Of a DNA stretch of 64,000 nucleotides, positions 25,608 to 34,150 are shown in pieces (position 1 is the stretch's first letter; the number at the start of each line of letters is the position of its first letter). A model generated the notes under the pieces. The model saw only the letters and a list, made by a program, of their open reading frames with translations. It was not told the origin of the DNA and searched no databases. Source of the stretch: Methanobacteriota archaeon (GTDB taxonomy: Archaea; Undinarchaeota; Undinarchaeia; Undinarchaeales; Undinarchaeaceae); the NCBI GenBank assembly GCA_002687935.1, contig NZBN01000007.1, positions 69,030 to 133,029 of the forward strand, given 5' to 3'. Both the position numbers and the translations under genes were made by a program.

Positions 25608-26011
25608 AATCCTATGAAGAACTTCTGAAAAAAGCTAAAGAACAGCTTCCAGAAGTAAGCAGTGAAAAGGCAAGATTTGAAATTCCAGTTTTCGAATCAT
25701 TTATTCAGGGTGCTGAAACAATAATCTCTAATTTCCTTGAAGTAGCTAACAAGCTCGAGCGTGACCCTGCACACCTACAAAAATTTATTCTTTCTGAAGC
25801 AGGAACTTCCGGAACTCTTTCTGGTCAAAGATTGACTTTCAAGGGAAATAAAACTCCTAAATTCTTGAACTCAAAACTCACTGATTATTACAAAGCCTTC
25901 GTTTCCTGCAAACAATGCAATCTTCCAGATACAATCCTCAATGAAGGGGATGATTCTGCAGAACTCAAGTGTAAAGCCTGTGGAACTAAGTATATGGTAA
26001 AAGTTCTATGA
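25604..26011 (+). CDS. eif2b: Translation initiation factor aIF2 subunit beta
   Basis: A 135-residue subunit of the heterotrimeric factor that carries initiator tRNA to the small ribosomal subunit. It shows the family core (FEIPVFESFIQGAETII, KFILSEAGTSGTLSG) and a C-terminal zinc ribbon with CKQC and CKAC pairs. Length matches archaeal aIF2 beta. The gene overlaps its neighbours on both sides by four bases. The gamma subunit is encoded at 40819-42021; the alpha subunit is not in the window. Confidence 0.95.
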   Translation: MKSYEELLKKAKEQLPEVSSEKARFEIPVFESFIQGAETIISNFLEVANKLERDPAHLQKFILSEAGTSGTLSGQRLTFKGNKTPKFLNSKLTDYYKAFVSCKQCNLPDTILNEGDDSAELKCKACGTKYMVKVL

Positions 26012-26301
26012 TTTGTGCAAGAATAATTTCCTCAGATGCTGGCTCAATTCTCGCAGCCTGCGACAAAGAGCTCCTAGGAAAGACTTTTTCTGAAGGAGAT
26101 ATTTCCCTAACTGTTGATGAAAATTTTTATGGAAATGAAGAAGTTGATGCTGAAACTTTCAAAGAAATGCTAAAATCTTCAGGAATAGCAAATCTAGTTG
26201 GTGAAAATTGTGTTTCTATCGCAATTGAGCTCGGATTGGTTACAGAAAAGACCGTTCTTAAAATTGAAGGTATTCCACATGCGCAGATTCTCAACCTTTA
26301 A
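26008..26301 (+). CDS. DUF424 family protein
   Basis: A 97-residue protein matching the small archaeal DUF424 family that commonly follows aIF2 beta, including the ends [22 protein letters not shown] and [11 protein letters not shown] (positions 26011-26076 and about 26260-26295). The two genes overlap by four bases, so they are translationally coupled. Its biochemical role is not established; a translation-related role is inferred from the conserved pairing. Its stop overlaps that of the convergent rpoK gene by four bases. Confidence 0.8.
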   Translation: MICARIISSDAGSILAACDKELLGKTFSEGDISLTVDENFYGNEEVDAETFKEMLKSSGIANLVGENCVSIAIELGLVTEKTVLKIEGIPHAQILNL

Positions 26302-26543
26302 TAAAGCATAGTTTCCAAGTCAGTTTCACTTATATCAACAGTTATTGCGTCCTGTCCCTGTGCCCTTCGTATAACTGTCATAGGAACTGTTCGTTCTTTA
26401 AATTCCTTAACAGCTATTTCTGTCGGGTCAGTCTCAAGTTTTCCAAGCTTAACTAGAACTGGAGCACCCATAGATATCTGGAGAGATCTGGCTCCAATTA
26501 TCCTTGCTCTTTCAAATCGTGTAAGTCTGTTTTCGTTATACAT
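26298..26543 (-). CDS. rpoK: DNA-directed RNA polymerase subunit K
   Basis: An 81-residue homologue of eukaryotic Rpb6 and bacterial omega, which stabilises assembly of the polymerase. The family block is [20 protein letters not shown] followed by GAPVLV. The C-terminal part ([20 protein letters not shown]) is also typical. A TATA element on the minus strand (26567-26580) is spaced for a leaderless message. It is divergent from aIF1A. Confidence 0.95.
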   Translation of the reverse strand: MYNENRLTRFERARIIGARSLQISMGAPVLVKLGKLETDPTEIAVKEFKERTVPMTVIRRAQGQDAITVDISETDLETMLY

Positions 26544-26566
26544 CGTGAGCTTTTATTATCCCCTCA

Positions 26567-26580
26567 GTAATATATAAAGC
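26567..26580. promoter_or_regulatory. TATA region between rpoK and aIF1A
   Basis: The AT-rich element gtaatatataaagc reads as a TATA box on both strands. Toward rpoK it is 24-37 bases from the ATG. Toward aIF1A it would give a leader of about 30 bases, although ccttaaaaac at 26599-26608 is better spaced for that gene. Confidence 0.5.
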
Positions 26581-26632
26581 TTGACACTGTTCCCAAAACC
26601 TTAAAAACAAGACCCCTTACATAAGGTGTTAT

Positions 26633-27118
26633 ATGTCTTATCACAAGAAAAAGAAAAAACACGGAAGCTTCGACCCAAATGCCCCTGTCCGTGTAAGAAT
26701 GCCCCGGACTGACAAGAGAGAGGTACTTGGAATAATTATTGAGCATTATGGCACAAAACTTCTTGTTGAGTGTATGGATGGCTATACGCGTCTTTGCAGA
26801 GTTCCTGGGAAAATAAGATATAAACTCAGAGTAAAACCAGGGGATGTTATACTTGTTCAGAAGTGGCCAATCCAGGAAAATGAGAAAGGAGATTATCTTT
26901 ACAAATACAGACCAAATCAGATAAACATACTCAGGAGAAAAGGTCTTTTAACTACTGAGTCTGAGGAAAAAGAAAAGTCAGAATCTTCAACACCTACATC
27001 TGAAGCACCTGAAAAAGAAACTGAAACTAGTTCTGAAGACGCTCTAAAAGAGGAAGAAAGCAGTTCAGAGAAAAGTGAAAAAAGCGAAACAGACGAGGGA
27101 AATTCGGCTGACGCATAG
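26633..27118 (+). CDS. eif1A: Translation initiation factor aIF1A with acidic tail
   Basis: A 161-residue factor that binds the ribosomal A site during initiation. The first ~100 residues are the S1-like OB core with a basic N-terminus (SYHKKKKKHGSF), including VLGIIIEHYGTKLLVECMDG, RVPGKIR and PGDVILVQKWPIQ. The remaining ~55 residues are a low-complexity Ser/Glu/Lys tail absent from most archaeal homologues (usually ~100-115 residues), though eukaryotic eIF1A also has an acidic tail. Similar tails occur on S6e, S24e and S27ae in this window. Confidence 0.94.
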   Translation: MSYHKKKKKHGSFDPNAPVRVRMPRTDKREVLGIIIEHYGTKLLVECMDGYTRLCRVPGKIRYKLRVKPGDVILVQKWPIQENEKGDYLYKYRPNQINILRRKGLLTTESEEKEKSESSTPTSEAPEKETETSSEDALKEEESSSEKSEKSETDEGNSADA

Positions 27119-27186
27119 CGATTAGACATAATTAACTTTATATAGTTTCATCCCCAATATATTGTGTTGAATTTTGTTTCATTCAA

Positions 27187-27732
27187 ATGGCTGAATACGT
27201 AAAAATTCCAAAAGAGCGCCTGAAACTTCTTCTCGAGGAGGATGGTAAGCTCATTAAATATATTGAATCTCAATCTGATACGAAAATTCGTATAGATAAA
27301 CTTGAACAGGAGATTTCCATAGAGTCTTCTGGAAAATCTGATGAAATTCTTGATTTATGGCGGGCTCGGGATACAATAAAGGCCATAGGAAGGGGCGCAG
27401 AACCCGAAGCTGCAATCGATATATTGGAATCTGATGCAGAGTTACAGATTGTTGATCTCAGTGAATTCGTTGGAAAAAAACATAATGCATTAGTCAGGAT
27501 AAAAGGAAGAGTTATCGGAACAAAAGGAAAGGCAAAGAATATAATAGAGAACCTCACAAATACACAAATCTTCGTTTACGGAAAAACTGTTACGATAATT
27601 GGCGAACATGATATGGCTGTCATCGCAAAGGGTGCGGTGGAGCTTCTTGCCAGAGGTACTATGCACAGCACTGCAATCCATCATATAGAAACCGAGTTGA
27701 GCAAACTAGGAGTGAAATATAAAGATGCCTGA
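27187..27732 (+). CDS. KH-domain RNA-binding protein (Pno1/Dim2-like)
   Basis: A 181-residue protein with two KH-type regions: a degenerate first one (residues about 1-75) and a clear second one, RIKGRVIGTKGKAKNIIENL with the GxxG loop GTKG. This is the archaeal Dim2/Pno1-like family implicated in 16S rRNA maturation. TATA ctttatatag at 27136-27145 implies a leader of about 20 bases. It overlaps the topoisomerase VI B gene by eight bases, so it heads that operon. Confidence 0.88.
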   Translation: MAEYVKIPKERLKLLLEEDGKLIKYIESQSDTKIRIDKLEQEISIESSGKSDEILDLWRARDTIKAIGRGAEPEAAIDILESDAELQIVDLSEFVGKKHNALVRIKGRVIGTKGKAKNIIENLTNTQIFVYGKTVTIIGEHDMAVIAKGAVELLARGTMHSTAIHHIETELSKLGVKYKDA

Positions 27733-29380
27733 ACAAATATCTGGTGAAAAACTGTTTGAAGAATTCAAGACCGTCCAGCTCAGCGAATTCTTCAGAAAAA
27801 ACAGGCAATATCTTGGTTATGTCGGGAAAATAAAGTCCTTGACTACGGTTATACATGAGCTTCTGTCAAACTCTCTTGACGCCTGCGAGGAGTCTAAAAT
27901 AGTCCCTTCAATAAAAATTACAATCACAGAAATGGGAACGGAGCATTACAAAGTCCGTGTCGAGGATAATGGTCCGGGAATTCCTGAAAAACACCTTGAA
28001 AAAGTATTTGGACAGCTTCTCACAGGAACCAAATTCCACAGAAATATCCAACTAAGAGGTCAGCAGGGTCTTGGTGTTTCAGGTTGTGTTCTTTTCTCTC
28101 AGATGACTTCTGGAAAACCAACTTATGTAAAATCAGGTACTGGGAAGGGTAAAGTTGTTGAAGCCATGGTCGAACTTGACATAAAAACAAACTCTCCAAA
28201 ACTCATCGATAAGACTGTTGAAAACAGTACAATGCGCGGAACTGTCGTTGAATCAGAATTCAAAGGAGTTCAGTACACTAAAGGAATGCGCGGACCTTTT
28301 GAATATGTCCGCTGGACTGCCGCCGCAAATCCCCATGCTGAGATTATGTTCAAGGATCCGGAAGGAAATGAGATGCTCTTCGAACGTGTCATTGACAAAG
28401 TTCCAAAAGTTCCAAAAGAAATTAAGCCACATCCCTCAGGTTTAGAAGCCCACGATATCTTAGATATGGCTCTCAAGTCAAAATCACGAGCAATTTCCTC
28501 ATTTCTTACAACTGACCTTGCAAGGGTAAGTTCTGAGAAAGTCAGAGAAATTCAGTCTCGTGTTGATTTTGACCTGGCAAAAAGTCCGAAGCGTCTTGAA
28601 TGGCCAGAAGCTGAGCAAATAGTCAAATCCTTTAAGAAAATAAAGTTCATGGCACCCCCTACTGATGGTCTTATACCAATTGGAAAAGACCAGATAGAGA
28701 AGGCTCTGAATAACTTACTTTCTCCTGACTTTATAGAGGTCATTTCAAGGAAGCCAACAACATACAAGGGGGGTATTCCTTTCATAGTTGAGATAGCAAT
28801 AGCCTATGGAGGAAATTCCGGCAGAGCCACTTCATCTAAGGAAGTTCATGAAAGAAAGGTTGAAATAATGCGATTTGCCAACCGTTCCCCACTTCTTTTC
28901 GATGCTGGAGGATGCGCTCTTACAAAAGCTGTCAACTCTATAGAATGGAGGCGCTACAAACTGAAGGATATGGAAAATTCCCCTGTATCTCTTTTCATTA
29001 ATCTCATTTCGACTCATGTCCCTTACACCTCTGCAGGAAAACAGGCTGTCGCCGGCGAGGAAGAAATACTCAATGAGATAAGGATGGCGCTAATGCGTGC
29101 TTCTCGCTCTCTTCAGCGTTTCCTTTCAGGAAGAAGAAAGGCAGCTGAAATCGCAGAGAGAAAGAAGATGTATGAAAGATACATTCCAGAAACTGCCAAG
29201 GCTCTTGCAAAATTAACTGGAGGCAAGGAAGACGAGCTGGAGAAGAAGTTAAAGATATTAGTTCTTGAACGCTTCGGTGACGATGAACCGGATGAAAATG
29301 ATGAGGCAGAAGAGGATTTAGAGGAAGAGGGAGCGGCATACGACGAGATTCCTGAAGATGTATCTGAGGAGGGTGAATAA
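27725..29380 (+). CDS. top6B: DNA topoisomerase VI subunit B
   Basis: The 551-residue ATPase subunit of the type IIB topoisomerase that relaxes and decatenates DNA. The GHKL fold shows the N box HELLSNSLDACEE, the G1 box VEDNGPGIPEKHLEKVFG and the G2 box LRGQQGLGVSG. The middle and transducer regions follow, with SEVLS-type catalytic Lys region near KIKFMAPPTDG. The last ~40 residues are a strongly acidic tail (DDEPDENDEAEEDLEEEG). It sits two bases before top6A, the usual archaeal order. Confidence 0.97.
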   Translation: MPEQISGEKLFEEFKTVQLSEFFRKNRQYLGYVGKIKSLTTVIHELLSNSLDACEESKIVPSIKITITEMGTEHYKVRVEDNGPGIPEKHLEKVFGQLLTGTKFHRNIQLRGQQGLGVSGCVLFSQMTSGKPTYVKSGTGKGKVVEAMVELDIKTNSPKLIDKTVENSTMRGTVVESEFKGVQYTKGMRGPFEYVRWTAAANPHAEIMFKDPEGNEMLFERVIDKVPKVPKEIKPHPSGLEAHDILDMALKSKSRAISSFLTTDLARVSSEKVREIQSRVDFDLAKSPKRLEWPEAEQIVKSFKKIKFMAPPTDGLIPIGKDQIEKALNNLLSPDFIEVISRKPTTYKGGIPFIVEIAIAYGGNSGRATSSKEVHERKVEIMRFANRSPLLFDAGGCALTKAVNSIEWRRYKLKDMENSPVSLFINLISTHVPYTSAGKQAVAGEEEILNEIRMALMRASRSLQRFLSGRRKAAEIAERKKMYERYIPETAKALAKLTGGKEDELEKKLKILVLERFGDDEPDENDEAEEDLEEEGAAYDEIPEDVSEEGE

Positions 29381-29382
29381 TT

Positions 29383-30501
29383 ATGGCAGCAAAAAATAAG
29401 GACAAAAAATTTGATGAGAAAATTAAGAAAGAGTCCTTGGACTCAATAAGCGGTTTCGGCAAGAAAATTGTTGCCGCTGTGGAGAACAAAAATCCCCCTG
29501 TCTTTGAGATACCACTTCGTTCAAAGACAAACATAAGTTTTGATGAAAAACAGAAAATCCTTGTTCTCGGAGACAAGAAATCAAGCAGGCGTTTCCTTAA
29601 TGTTGCTCACGCAAGAAAGTTCATGCAGTCAGCTTTGATAGCTTCTGCTTGCAAGGAATACATTGAACACGACAGAACAGTCGGAAAACGTGAGTTGTAT
29701 TACAACTTGAAACATTCTCTTCCAAACTCTAAAGAGAATACGTTTGAAGACGATATAGAGTCCGGAACAGTTCTCAATGACCTTGAAGCATCAATGGGAG
29801 TTCTTAGAGAACGTCTCCACATAGAGGCAAAAGCCCGCGGTTCTATCTATGGAGATATCACTCTTAGTCAGGCAGGGGATACATTCGACTGCAGTAAACT
29901 TGGAAGAGGCGGATGGGCAATTCCTGGGTATACAGAAGACGTTGATATTGTAAACTATAAAGCGGACTTCATTCTTGCAATAGAGAATGACGCAATGATG
30001 TCCCGTCTTATACAGGAAAAAGTCTATAAGAATTTGAATTGTCTCCTCATCACTGGTGAAGGTATGTTTCCGCGCGGTGTAAGGCGCTTCATCAAGCTTC
30101 TTAACGAGAAACTAAAACTTCCTGTCATATCATTCGTTGACGGAGATCCTTACGGATTTTACATATATTCCGTTCTGAAATACGGTTCCATCGAACTTGC
30201 GCATCTTTCAGAAAGGTATGCAGTTCCAAATACTCGCTATGTTGGTATGACAATGGATGACATAGAAACTTATGAGCTTCAGAATGTTACGGAACAGCTC
30301 AAGGAAGTTGACAAGAAGCGAATAAAAGAGGAGCTAGGTTATATGTGGTTCAAGAACAATCCGGCTTGGGTAAGGCAGCTCAATAAGATGCTTGAGATGG
30401 GTGTCAGAATAGAACAGCAGGCTCTCGCAAACAAGAGTCTGGACTTCGTCGCAAAGAAGTATCTTCCTGAGAAAATAAATGAAGAAAAATTCCTGGACTG
30501 A
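29383..30501 (+). CDS. top6A: DNA topoisomerase VI subunit A (Spo11-like)
   Basis: The 372-residue DNA-cleaving subunit, homologous to the meiotic protein Spo11. The 5Y-CAP domain has GKRELYYNLKH with the catalytic Tyr near residue 106, and the Toprim domain has ENDAMMSRL and the DGDPYGFYIYSVLKYGS magnesium-binding motif. Length is typical. It follows top6B by two bases and ends the operon, about 135 bases before tRNA-Asn. Confidence 0.97.
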   Translation: MAAKNKDKKFDEKIKKESLDSISGFGKKIVAAVENKNPPVFEIPLRSKTNISFDEKQKILVLGDKKSSRRFLNVAHARKFMQSALIASACKEYIEHDRTVGKRELYYNLKHSLPNSKENTFEDDIESGTVLNDLEASMGVLRERLHIEAKARGSIYGDITLSQAGDTFDCSKLGRGGWAIPGYTEDVDIVNYKADFILAIENDAMMSRLIQEKVYKNLNCLLITGEGMFPRGVRRFIKLLNEKLKLPVISFVDGDPYGFYIYSVLKYGSIELAHLSERYAVPNTRYVGMTMDDIETYELQNVTEQLKEVDKKRIKEELGYMWFKNNPAWVRQLNKMLEMGVRIEQQALANKSLDFVAKKYLPEKINEEKFLD

Positions 30502-30637
30502 TTATAGCAAAAAAGAATGAGTTATTTGGGTTTAAGTAAAGTATTTTAAGCTGTTAATTTATGAATTCATTCTATTATCTTAAATAATGCCTCTGCCTAT
30601 CTGACGATGGGCTAAATAGGCATATCATAGATAAAGT

Positions 30638-30709
30638 GCCCCTGTAGCTCAGCGGTAGAGCGTGTGGCTGTTAACCACAAGGTCGCAGGTTCGAATCCTG
30701 CCGGGGGCG
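30638..30709 (+). tRNA. tRNA-Asn (GTT)
   Basis: A 72-base cloverleaf: acceptor gccccug/cgggggc, anticodon stem ugugg/ccaca around loop cuguuaa (anticodon GTT), T arm gcagg-uucgaau-ccugc, discriminator G, no encoded CCA. A TATA-like ctaaatagg (about 30611-30619) lies some 25 bases upstream. The window also encodes AsnRS. Confidence 0.96.
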
Positions 30710-30749
30710 CTCGTTTTATTAAATATAAACTCCGTTAACAACTTATCAA

Positions 30750-30798
30750 ATAAAAAAAATATTCGCCCCGTAAAAGTTGTTTAGACTTTAACAGGGCG
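30750..30798 (-). terminator. Hairpin terminator of the zinc-ribbon gene
   Basis: On the minus strand, 14 paired positions (30785-30798 with 30764-30777, one G-U and one mismatch) close a 7-base loop and are followed by a run of eight T (30752-30759). It begins 23 bases after the stop of the zinc-ribbon gene. Confidence 0.7.
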
Positions 30799-30821
30799 TA
30801 TTTTAACTAAAATTAGTAAAC

Positions 30822-30965
30822 TTAGTAGTTCCTTCGCTTTGAGAAGCAATCCCTGCAATATACAGGCCTATCTTCTGCCGGCTTGAATGGAACTTCACAT
30901 TCGTTCTTGCACTCAGCGCATGTTGCCTTATGCATTTCTCTCTGTGGTCTTTCAAATTCTGCCAT
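30822..30965 (-). CDS. Small CxxC zinc-ribbon protein
   Basis: A 47-residue protein with two CxxC pairs, CAEC at residues 16-19 and CRDC at 37-40, plus Cys 23, around the sequence CEVPFKPAEDRPVYCRDC, and a basic end SKRRNY. Similar tiny zinc ribbons with VPF-P...RPVYC are common in archaea and candidate-phylum bacteria. The gene is real: a full Shine-Dalgarno site aggagg lies nine bases before the ATG and a hairpin terminator follows. The function is unknown, probably nucleic acid or ribosome associated. Confidence 0.85.
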   Translation of the reverse strand: MAEFERPQREMHKATCAECKNECEVPFKPAEDRPVYCRDCFSKRRNY

Positions 30966-31101
30966 GATATCTATCCTCCTATATGACTTATAGCTACTTT
31001 ATCTGCAGTTTGGGGTTTATTAAGCTTTGTATGCGCCTTCATTTTGATATTGAAAGGAATCAAAGGTCTCAAAACCCCTCCAACTTAATTTAGAGCTACA
31101 C

Positions 31102-31386
31102 TTATTGTTCAAAATCCATCTCTCGTTTTCCAAGTCTTTTTGCAGCCAAATTGTATAGAATTGCACCAACAAGCCCTGTAACAAAACCAAAGACTGCAAA
31201 ATATAATGGCATGACTGGAATTGCAATATAGGCAAGTATCGTTCCTTTGTTCAGACCAATTGTCTGCAAGTCATAAAAAGTCCCACCCACAGAATATATC
31301 AGGCCTGCAATTATTCCAGCAAATGCCATTACAATGGCCTGGAATTTTGCATAGGAAAACACTTTGATTTTTTTAACTTTTGCCAT
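31102..31386 (-). CDS. Small membrane protein, two to three helices
   Basis: A 94-residue protein with a basic N-terminus (AKVKKIKVFSYAKF), hydrophobic helices at about residues 14-33 and 47-80, and a charged end (LAAKRLGKREMDFEQ). Proteins with this pattern (LAYIAIPVMPLYFAVFGFV followed by GAILYNLAAKRLG) are widespread in archaea and candidate phyla, some annotated DUF3566-like. No function is known. A TATA-like AT stretch precedes the start. Confidence 0.65.
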   Translation of the reverse strand: MAKVKKIKVFSYAKFQAIVMAFAGIIAGLIYSVGGTFYDLQTIGLNKGTILAYIAIPVMPLYFAVFGFVTGLVGAILYNLAAKRLGKREMDFEQ

Positions 31387-31439
31387 AGTAACTCATCATA
31401 AATTAAAATAATAAATATTTTTAAAATTTCATACAGAAT

Positions 31440-31655
31440 TTATGTTATTGACTTTATTGTGTTCTGAGTCAGCCAGAGAATGAAAAAACCACTTACTAAT
31501 GTCGTTAAGTGGCTTAGAAGATACTTCTCTGGAAATATGTAATTGTCCATCAGTCCCCAAAGACCTCTCCAGACGCCTATTATTGCGACAACTATGAGGC
31601 TCCCGAAAAGAACTCTGTGGTGCCTCTGGAGTTTCCAGAACTTTCTGTGAACCAT
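31440..31655 (-). CDS. Small two-helix membrane protein
   Basis: A 71-residue protein with helices at about residues 17-35 and 47-65 separated by the loop GLMDNYIFPEKYLLSH. The N-terminus is basic (VHRKFWKLQRHHR). The RGLWGLMDNYIFP segment looks conserved-protein-like, but I cannot name a family with certainty. It lies downstream of pyrE on the same strand with a 31-base gap. Confidence 0.6.
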   Translation of the reverse strand: MVHRKFWKLQRHHRVLFGSLIVVAIIGVWRGLWGLMDNYIFPEKYLLSHLTTLVSGFFILWLTQNTIKSIT

Positions 31656-31686
31656 AATTTCCTTTAATAAATAAGCCTATAAATAA

Positions 31687-32289
31687 TTATTCTGAATCAG
31701 CTTTCAGATATTTTTGTATTTTTTTGTAATCTTCCTGTGTCAATTCATTATTTTTTAGTCCGTATTCCAGTGTTTCACTGAGTGTTGCGAGTGAGTGGAG
31801 TTCAATTCCCAGATTTTTCAGCCTCTTACGACCTCCCTGCTCTCTGTCGAAAACTACAAGACAGTGTTCCACAGTCGCGCCTGAATTTCTAATTCCTTCT
31901 ACAAAAGAGTCTTTACTGTATCCGCTCGTTATTAGATCCTCAACCAAAAGTACTTTCTTCCCTGCATCCATCGAACCCTCAATTTGCGATGTTCTTCCAT
32001 AACCCTTCGGTCTCCGTCTAATGTAGGTCATTGGAACTTTAGTTCTTGCAGATATCCAGGTCGCATATGGGATCCCTGCAGTTTCTCCGCCAGCAAGTAT
32101 CTCAGTTCCAGTTTCCTTCACTATTTTTGCTGCTTCGTCTGCTATGAGGTCCATAACATCCGGATATGATATTAGTGAGCGACAGTCGATGTATATTGGA
32201 CTTTTATGTCCGGATGCAAGTTCAAAGCCCTCATCTGTCGATACAAGAATCGCTCCATACTCCCAAATTTTTTCAACTATACTATTCAT
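31687..32289 (-). CDS. pyrE: Orotate phosphoribosyltransferase
   Basis: A 200-residue enzyme that joins orotate and PRPP to make orotidine 5'-phosphate in pyrimidine synthesis. The PRPP loop is VLLVEDLITSGYSKDSF, and ELASGHKSPIYIDCR, AGGETAGIPYATW and YIRRRPKGYG are family blocks. It overlaps pyrF by four bases, so both late steps of UMP synthesis are co-translated. Earlier pathway genes are not in this window. Confidence 0.94.
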   Translation of the reverse strand: MNSIVEKIWEYGAILVSTDEGFELASGHKSPIYIDCRSLISYPDVMDLIADEAAKIVKETGTEILAGGETAGIPYATWISARTKVPMTYIRRRPKGYGRTSQIEGSMDAGKKVLLVEDLITSGYSKDSFVEGIRNSGATVEHCLVVFDREQGGRKRLKNLGIELHSLATLSETLEYGLKNNELTQEDYKKIQKYLKADSE

Positions 32290-32990
32290 CGTTTTTCATA
32301 ACCTCTCAGTGCACTCTCATATATCTCATCTACGACTTTCAACGGGTCTTCGGAAAGATAGATTGCCCTTCCTACAATTGGATAGTCTGTTCCTGCTTTA
32401 ACTGCTTTCTCTGCCTGACCGCCTTGACTTCCTATTCCTGGTGACATTATCTTTGCTCCTGAACCTGACTCGTCAATCCAGTTTCTGTATTCTCTAAGTC
32501 TTTCGTATTTATTTCCTGGTGCGACAATATTCTTCACTCCAAGCTCCATAATATGATCAAAAATTTTTCTAGCAGTATCTTCTTTGTGATAATCATGAGC
32601 TCCTACATGAGTCATTTCAAGAAGTACAATTGGTTCAATTCCTGCACTTTTACAACTGGTGCAGAATCTCTCCAGTGACTTTGGACCTGCTCCGTGCGGA
32701 ACCCCTATTACTGCATCTATACCACAGTCAGAAGCCAGAAGAACCTGCCTTTCAACAATGTCTGGTATGTCACTGCATCCTTTCTGGTGGTCATAAATCA
32801 GTGGAAAGTCGGAAACTTCCTTCAACATTTTTATTGTTCCCCTGAGTCCAGTATCCATTGCATGGAGTGAGCCGACTTTCAGAGCTCCAATCTTGTCTCT
32901 TACAGGAAGTAATTTCTCTGCAAGTTGAACAGCCTCATTTGGCGCAATGTCTGCAGATACTATTATCTTCGGAGTTTTCCCAAAGTCCAT
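32286..32990 (-). CDS. pyrF: Orotidine 5'-phosphate decarboxylase
   Basis: A 234-residue TIM-barrel enzyme that decarboxylates OMP to UMP. The catalytic region is YDHQKGCSDIPD, a variant of the usual D-x-K-x-x-D with an insertion, seen in a distinct archaeal subgroup; IMSPGIGSQGG and IVGRAIYLSEDP form the phosphate-binding end. A TATA element on the minus strand (about 33011-33021) is spaced for a leaderless message, so pyrF-pyrE form their own transcription unit. Confidence 0.9.
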   Translation of the reverse strand: MDFGKTPKIIVSADIAPNEAVQLAEKLLPVRDKIGALKVGSLHAMDTGLRGTIKMLKEVSDFPLIYDHQKGCSDIPDIVERQVLLASDCGIDAVIGVPHGAGPKSLERFCTSCKSAGIEPIVLLEMTHVGAHDYHKEDTARKIFDHIMELGVKNIVAPGNKYERLREYRNWIDESGSGAKIMSPGIGSQGGQAEKAVKAGTDYPIVGRAIYLSEDPLKVVDEIYESALRGYEKR

Positions 32991-33023
32991 TTTGTCTAAT
33001 TCCTTGTGTTACTATATATCGTT

Positions 33024-33500
33024 TTAGAACATTAAGGTCGCAAGTATGTCTGCAAAAGAGTATATTACGAAAATCTCAAGCCCGAGCTTTCCAAGGTTCC
33101 CATACTCCTTGAAAATATGTTTGTTTCTTCTGTAAGCCAGACCAAGTTCAATAACAACAAAGAATGAGAGAAGAAATATTGCCATTGACTGCGGGTTCAG
33201 ACTTATGAATCCAGTTTTTGTTGCAACATCGGTTCCGACTACAGTTGTTCCGTATCTTGCAGAGAGTCTTCCACTTAGTCCTCTCCCTAAAAGGGCTGCT
33301 TCTCCTACAAAAAGTCTCCTTGTGGCAAGTTTTCCAGCGAGTTTAACCCAATATTTTCTGGCAATGTGGGGTATCACAGAAAGCATACGCTTTGGAGCCA
33401 TTCCCCAGTGAAGGATTACTTCTTTTTGCTGATAAATTATATAGTGAAGTAGCCATGCAATTCCTGTTGCCGCTCCAATATATTGAATAAATCCTGTCAT
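33024..33500 (-). CDS. Membrane protein of unknown function in the pentose phosphate operon
   Basis: A 158-residue protein with a hydrophobic N-terminal helix (about residues 5-20), a basic central part ([20 protein letters not shown] and [13 protein letters not shown]) and two helices near residues 105-122 and 138-155. It overlaps the transaldolase-like gene by four bases and is therefore co-translated with sugar-phosphate enzymes, but nothing in the sequence suggests a role in that pathway. Confidence 0.6.
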   Translation of the reverse strand: MTGFIQYIGAATGIAWLLHYIIYQQKEVILHWGMAPKRMLSVIPHIARKYWVKLAGKLATRRLFVGEAALLGRGLSGRLSARYGTTVVGTDVATKTGFISLNPQSMAIFLLSFFVVIELGLAYRRNKHIFKEYGNLGKLGLEIFVIYSFADILATLMF

Positions 33501-34141
33501 TTTTTTCGGTTTTTCCAGTCCTCAAGGAATTTCTCAAGCCCTGCATCTGTCAGTTCGTGTTTTGCAAGATTTTCAAGAACTTTCATAGGAACTGTTGAAA
33601 CATGAGCTCCTGCAAGAGCTGCCTGCAGTACATGCTCTTCACTGCGGATACTCGCTACAAGAACTTCCGTTTCAAGCCCATAATTTTGATATATCTGAAC
33701 AATATCTCTGATTAGCTGCATTCCGTCTTCTCCTCTGTCATCCAGCCTTCCGACAAAGGGACTGACATAACTTGCGCCTGCTTTTGCCGCCAGAAGTGCC
33801 TGATTTGCCGAGAAAACAAGAGTTACGTTAGTTCTTATTCCCTTTGAGCTCAGTTCCTTCGTAGCAGCCAGACCTTCAAGAGTCATAGGTATTTTTACAA
33901 CAGCATTTCCTCTCAGCTTGGCTATTTCGTAGGCTTCCTTCAACATTCCCTCGGTGTCTGTGCTAATTACTTCAATACTGACTGGCCAGTCTGACTCAGA
34001 AAGTATATCTTTGACAGTTTCATCTCTTCCTTTTTCCATTTTTGCAAGAAGGGAGGGATTTGTTGTTACTCCGTCAACTATTCCGTAGGATTTTGCCTTC
34101 CGTATTTCCTCAATATCTGCGCTGTCTATAAAGAATTTCAT
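33497..34141 (-). CDS. tal: Transaldolase / fructose-6-phosphate aldolase family enzyme
   Basis: A 214-residue small-type transaldolase. [37 protein letters not shown] with the Schiff-base Lys near residue 85, and [19 protein letters not shown] are visible. Short family members act either as transaldolase or as fructose-6-phosphate aldolase; sequence alone does not decide, but its place beside transketolase and ribulose-phosphate epimerase favours transaldolase in the non-oxidative pentose phosphate pathway. Confidence 0.92.
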   Translation of the reverse strand: MKFFIDSADIEEIRKAKSYGIVDGVTTNPSLLAKMEKGRDETVKDILSESDWPVSIEVISTDTEGMLKEAYEIAKLRGNAVVKIPMTLEGLAATKELSSKGIRTNVTLVFSANQALLAAKAGASYVSPFVGRLDDRGEDGMQLIRDIVQIYQNYGLETEVLVASIRSEEHVLQAALAGAHVSTVPMKVLENLAKHELTDAGLEKFLEDWKNRKK

Positions 34142-34150
34142 AATAATAAA

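Noticed and set aside
30595-30622. Inverted repeat tgcctat/ataggca upstream of tRNA-Asn as an operator
   Set aside because: Only seven bases per arm with a long loop, and it overlaps the TATA region of a tRNA gene; chance is likely.
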